Source: MA-ANB-1 sp040878225 (GTDB lineage: Bacteria; Actinomycetota; Acidimicrobiia; Spongiisociales; ZC4RG35). Taken from it: DNA of 32,719 nt. The notes below the pieces were generated by a model. The model made no database searches, was not told the origin of the DNA, and saw only the letters and a list, made by a program, of their open reading frames with translations. This document shows positions 31,536 through 32,719 of this stretch, in pieces (position 1 is the first letter of the stretch; each line of letters opens with the position of its first letter). The translations under genes and the position numbers were made by a program. Where the stretch lies: positions 1 to 32,719 of the forward strand of contig JBBDMR010000035.1 in assembly GCA_040878225.1 (NCBI GenBank). The letters are read 5' to 3'.

Positions 31536-32528
31536 CAGAAGCGCGTCTCGGGCACTGTCGATCTGTCCGGTGATCGACGCCTTGGCGGCTTCGACCTCGA
31601 CCAGCAGAATCCCCCACGCGGTCGCGAGCCTGCCTTCGACGGCGCGGACTGCGTCGAGCGCAACGACCCGGTCGTCTTCACGCAGGCCGTCGACGTAGGC
31701 GCCCTGCATCGCTTGCAGATCGTTCCGGATCGCATTGAGCTCAGCGGTGAGCTCGGGCAGCACACCTTCGGGAAGGTTGGACAGGACCATTCCAAACGTG
31801 CTGCGCCAGCTGCCGAACTCGGCAACAGCGGTCTGCAGGTCGATCAACTCGGGTTCCGTGATGAGAGTCGGGGCGGTCAGGATCGGCGTCACCGCACCGA
31901 TGTAGGCCGAAAGATTGCTGAGAGTCCTGTTGGCGTCGAGCGCCAGGGTGGCGGCGTCAGTTGCCACCGACCGGCTGCCGGCCTGGGTGCCGGACAGGTC
32001 AGCAGCGGCCGAGAACAGGGCGCGGCTGGTTGCGTCCGTGTCGGCGATCGCAGGGAGGATGGTTTCCGGTACCGGACCGTTGGCCGGGTCAATCGATGCT
32101 GTGGCAGTTGCAAGAGGGTCGAGGGTCATGGCAAGGTCCGCCCCTGCCTGCTGCACTTCGGCAATGGCGGTCTCGGAGGTCCGGTCTGAGTTCTGCCAGA
32201 GCCAGACGCCGCCGGCTCCGATCACACCGATGATGAGGACCCAGATTGCCACCAGGTGTAGCCGGACCTTCTTGTTGAGCCGCTTCTCGACGTCGATCGG
32301 CGCCCAATCGGCCATGGAGCCGGCGTCGAGCTCGGTTGTGTTCCAGATCTCTTCCACAGTGCCGTGACGGGTGCTGGGACTCGTGGCCAAATGGCGTGCA
32401 GTTCGGGATGTTCCGGGGGTGGCCGGCCTGGGAGTCGAGGACGTGACGATCGGCGTCTCGGTGAAGCCAAGCGACTCCATCATGGAGTAGCGGATCGCTT
32501 TTGGCTTTCGATGGGTTTTGACTGTCAT
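31521..32528 (-). CDS. Single-pass membrane protein, unknown function
   Basis: A 335-residue protein that I do not recognise. About 88 N-terminal residues are hydrophilic and Thr/Ser/Pro-rich, ending in a basic patch (RLNKKVRL). One membrane helix (about 90-111) and a 220-residue extracytoplasmic part follow. The outer part is predicted helical with many Ala, Leu and Asp residues and no cysteine. The layout (cytoplasmic tail, one helix, outer helical bundle) resembles envelope or sensor proteins, but there is no catalytic or DNA-binding motif. It is divergent from dut and convergent with nrdR, sharing 15 bases with it. Confidence 0.7.
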   Translation of the reverse strand: MTVKTHRKPKAIRYSMMESLGFTETPIVTSSTPRPATPGTSRTARHLATSPSTRHGTVEEIWNTTELDAGSMADWAPIDVEKRLNKKVRLHLVAIWVLIIGVIGAGGVWLWQNSDRTSETAIAEVQQAGADLAMTLDPLATATASIDPANGPVPETILPAIADTDATSRALFSAAADLSGTQAGSRSVATDAATLALDANRTLSNLSAYIGAVTPILTAPTLITEPELIDLQTAVAEFGSWRSTFGMVLSNLPEGVLPELTAELNAIRNDLQAMQGAYVDGLREDDRVVALDAVRAVEGRLATAWGILLVEVEAAKASITGQIDSARDALLSLTG

Positions 32529-32583
32529 CGGACGACCTCAATTACGCTCACGTGGTAATTCCGCCCGAAGCCCCGGTGAACAC

Positions 32584-32719
32584 ATGAAGGTTACATTCAA
32601 AAGACTCGACCCGGAACTCCCGGTTCCTACTGCTGCCAATATCGGCGACGGAGCGGTCGATCTACACACAAGAATTGAACTTCTGATTCCGCCCGGTGGA
32701 AGGGTCAAATGTCCCACCG
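32584..32719 (+). CDS. dut: Deoxyuridine 5'-triphosphate nucleotidohydrolase (partial)
   Basis: Start of a dUTPase running off the right edge; 45 codons are visible. MKVTFKRLDPELPVPTAA is the usual actinobacterial opening, and GDGAVDLHTRIELLIPPGGR covers conserved motif 1 (the AxDL element appears as AVDL). The enzyme hydrolyses dUTP to dUMP, preventing uracil incorporation and feeding dTMP synthesis. dut is also in the wider lexA-nrdR neighbourhood in mycobacteria. TTGACT (32518-32523) and TACGCT (32543-32548), 19 bases apart, may form its promoter. Only the N-terminal part is available, so completeness cannot be judged. Confidence 0.82.
   Translation, partial: MKVTFKRLDPELPVPTAANIGDGAVDLHTRIELLIPPGGRVKCPT

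Overview
The window is GC-rich, densely coding chromosomal DNA from a high-GC Gram-positive bacterium. Evidence for an actinobacterial lineage: SOS boxes of the form CGAAC-N4-GTTCG; divergent lexA and LysM cell-division-inhibitor genes followed by nrdR; a RamB-type regulator beside the glyoxylate genes; and many apparently leaderless genes. The order rnj, ftsK, (insert), recA, miaB-miaA-dapF, lexA/LysM/nrdR, dut follows the Mycobacterium tuberculosis rnj-to-dut neighbourhood as I recall it. RNase J together with RNase Y, and an archaeal-type GAPDH-like protein, suggest a deep branch such as Acidimicrobiia rather than Mycobacteriales; this is inference. No rRNA, tRNA, CRISPR array or insertion sequence was seen, and no gene-free stretch exceeds 300 bases.

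Layout. 1-5803: RNase J, a GerMN/Gmad2 lipoprotein, an iodotyrosine-deiodinase-like nitroreductase and FtsK. 5852-9749: pyruvate dehydrogenase E1 alpha, E1 beta and E2, with a coupled fourth gene. That fourth gene is an AhpD-like protein interrupted by an in-frame TGA at exactly the second cysteine of its CxxC motif. The frame continues intact to a normal stop and a SECIS-like hairpin follows the TGA, so I read it as a selenoprotein. 9761-12419: a cytoplasmic S10 peptidase coupled to an Asp/Glu racemase, and a small membrane protein. 12533-16911: a RamB-like regulator divergent from malate synthase and isocitrate lyase, with an AATCTT-repeat operator candidate between them. 16971-19195: a membrane-anchored LuxR regulator, a small secreted protein, a RHH/MazF toxin-antitoxin pair and a lipoprotein. 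19423-20738: the GAPDH-like gene and a small partner.

20791-23734: cinA, thpR and recA, with a consensus promoter and SOS box for recA. 23739-25112: a GT-C glycosyltransferase. 25372-29959: rny, miaB, miaA (apparently starting at CTG) and dapF. 29950-31535: lexA, the LysM gene and nrdR around a SOS control region with four boxes. 31521-32719: a single-pass membrane protein and the beginning of dut.

How it fits together. The conserved backbone handles RNA decay, tRNA modification, recombination/SOS, nucleotide supply and cell division. The 5.8-20.8 kb insert is metabolic: acetyl-CoA production, the glyoxylate shunt and a GAPDH-like enzyme. In mycobacteria AhpD is reduced by the lipoyl group of a 2-oxoacid dehydrogenase E2, so an AhpD-like selenoprotein co-translated with a lipoyl E2 gives a concrete hypothesis: a selenium-dependent redox branch attached to pyruvate dehydrogenase.
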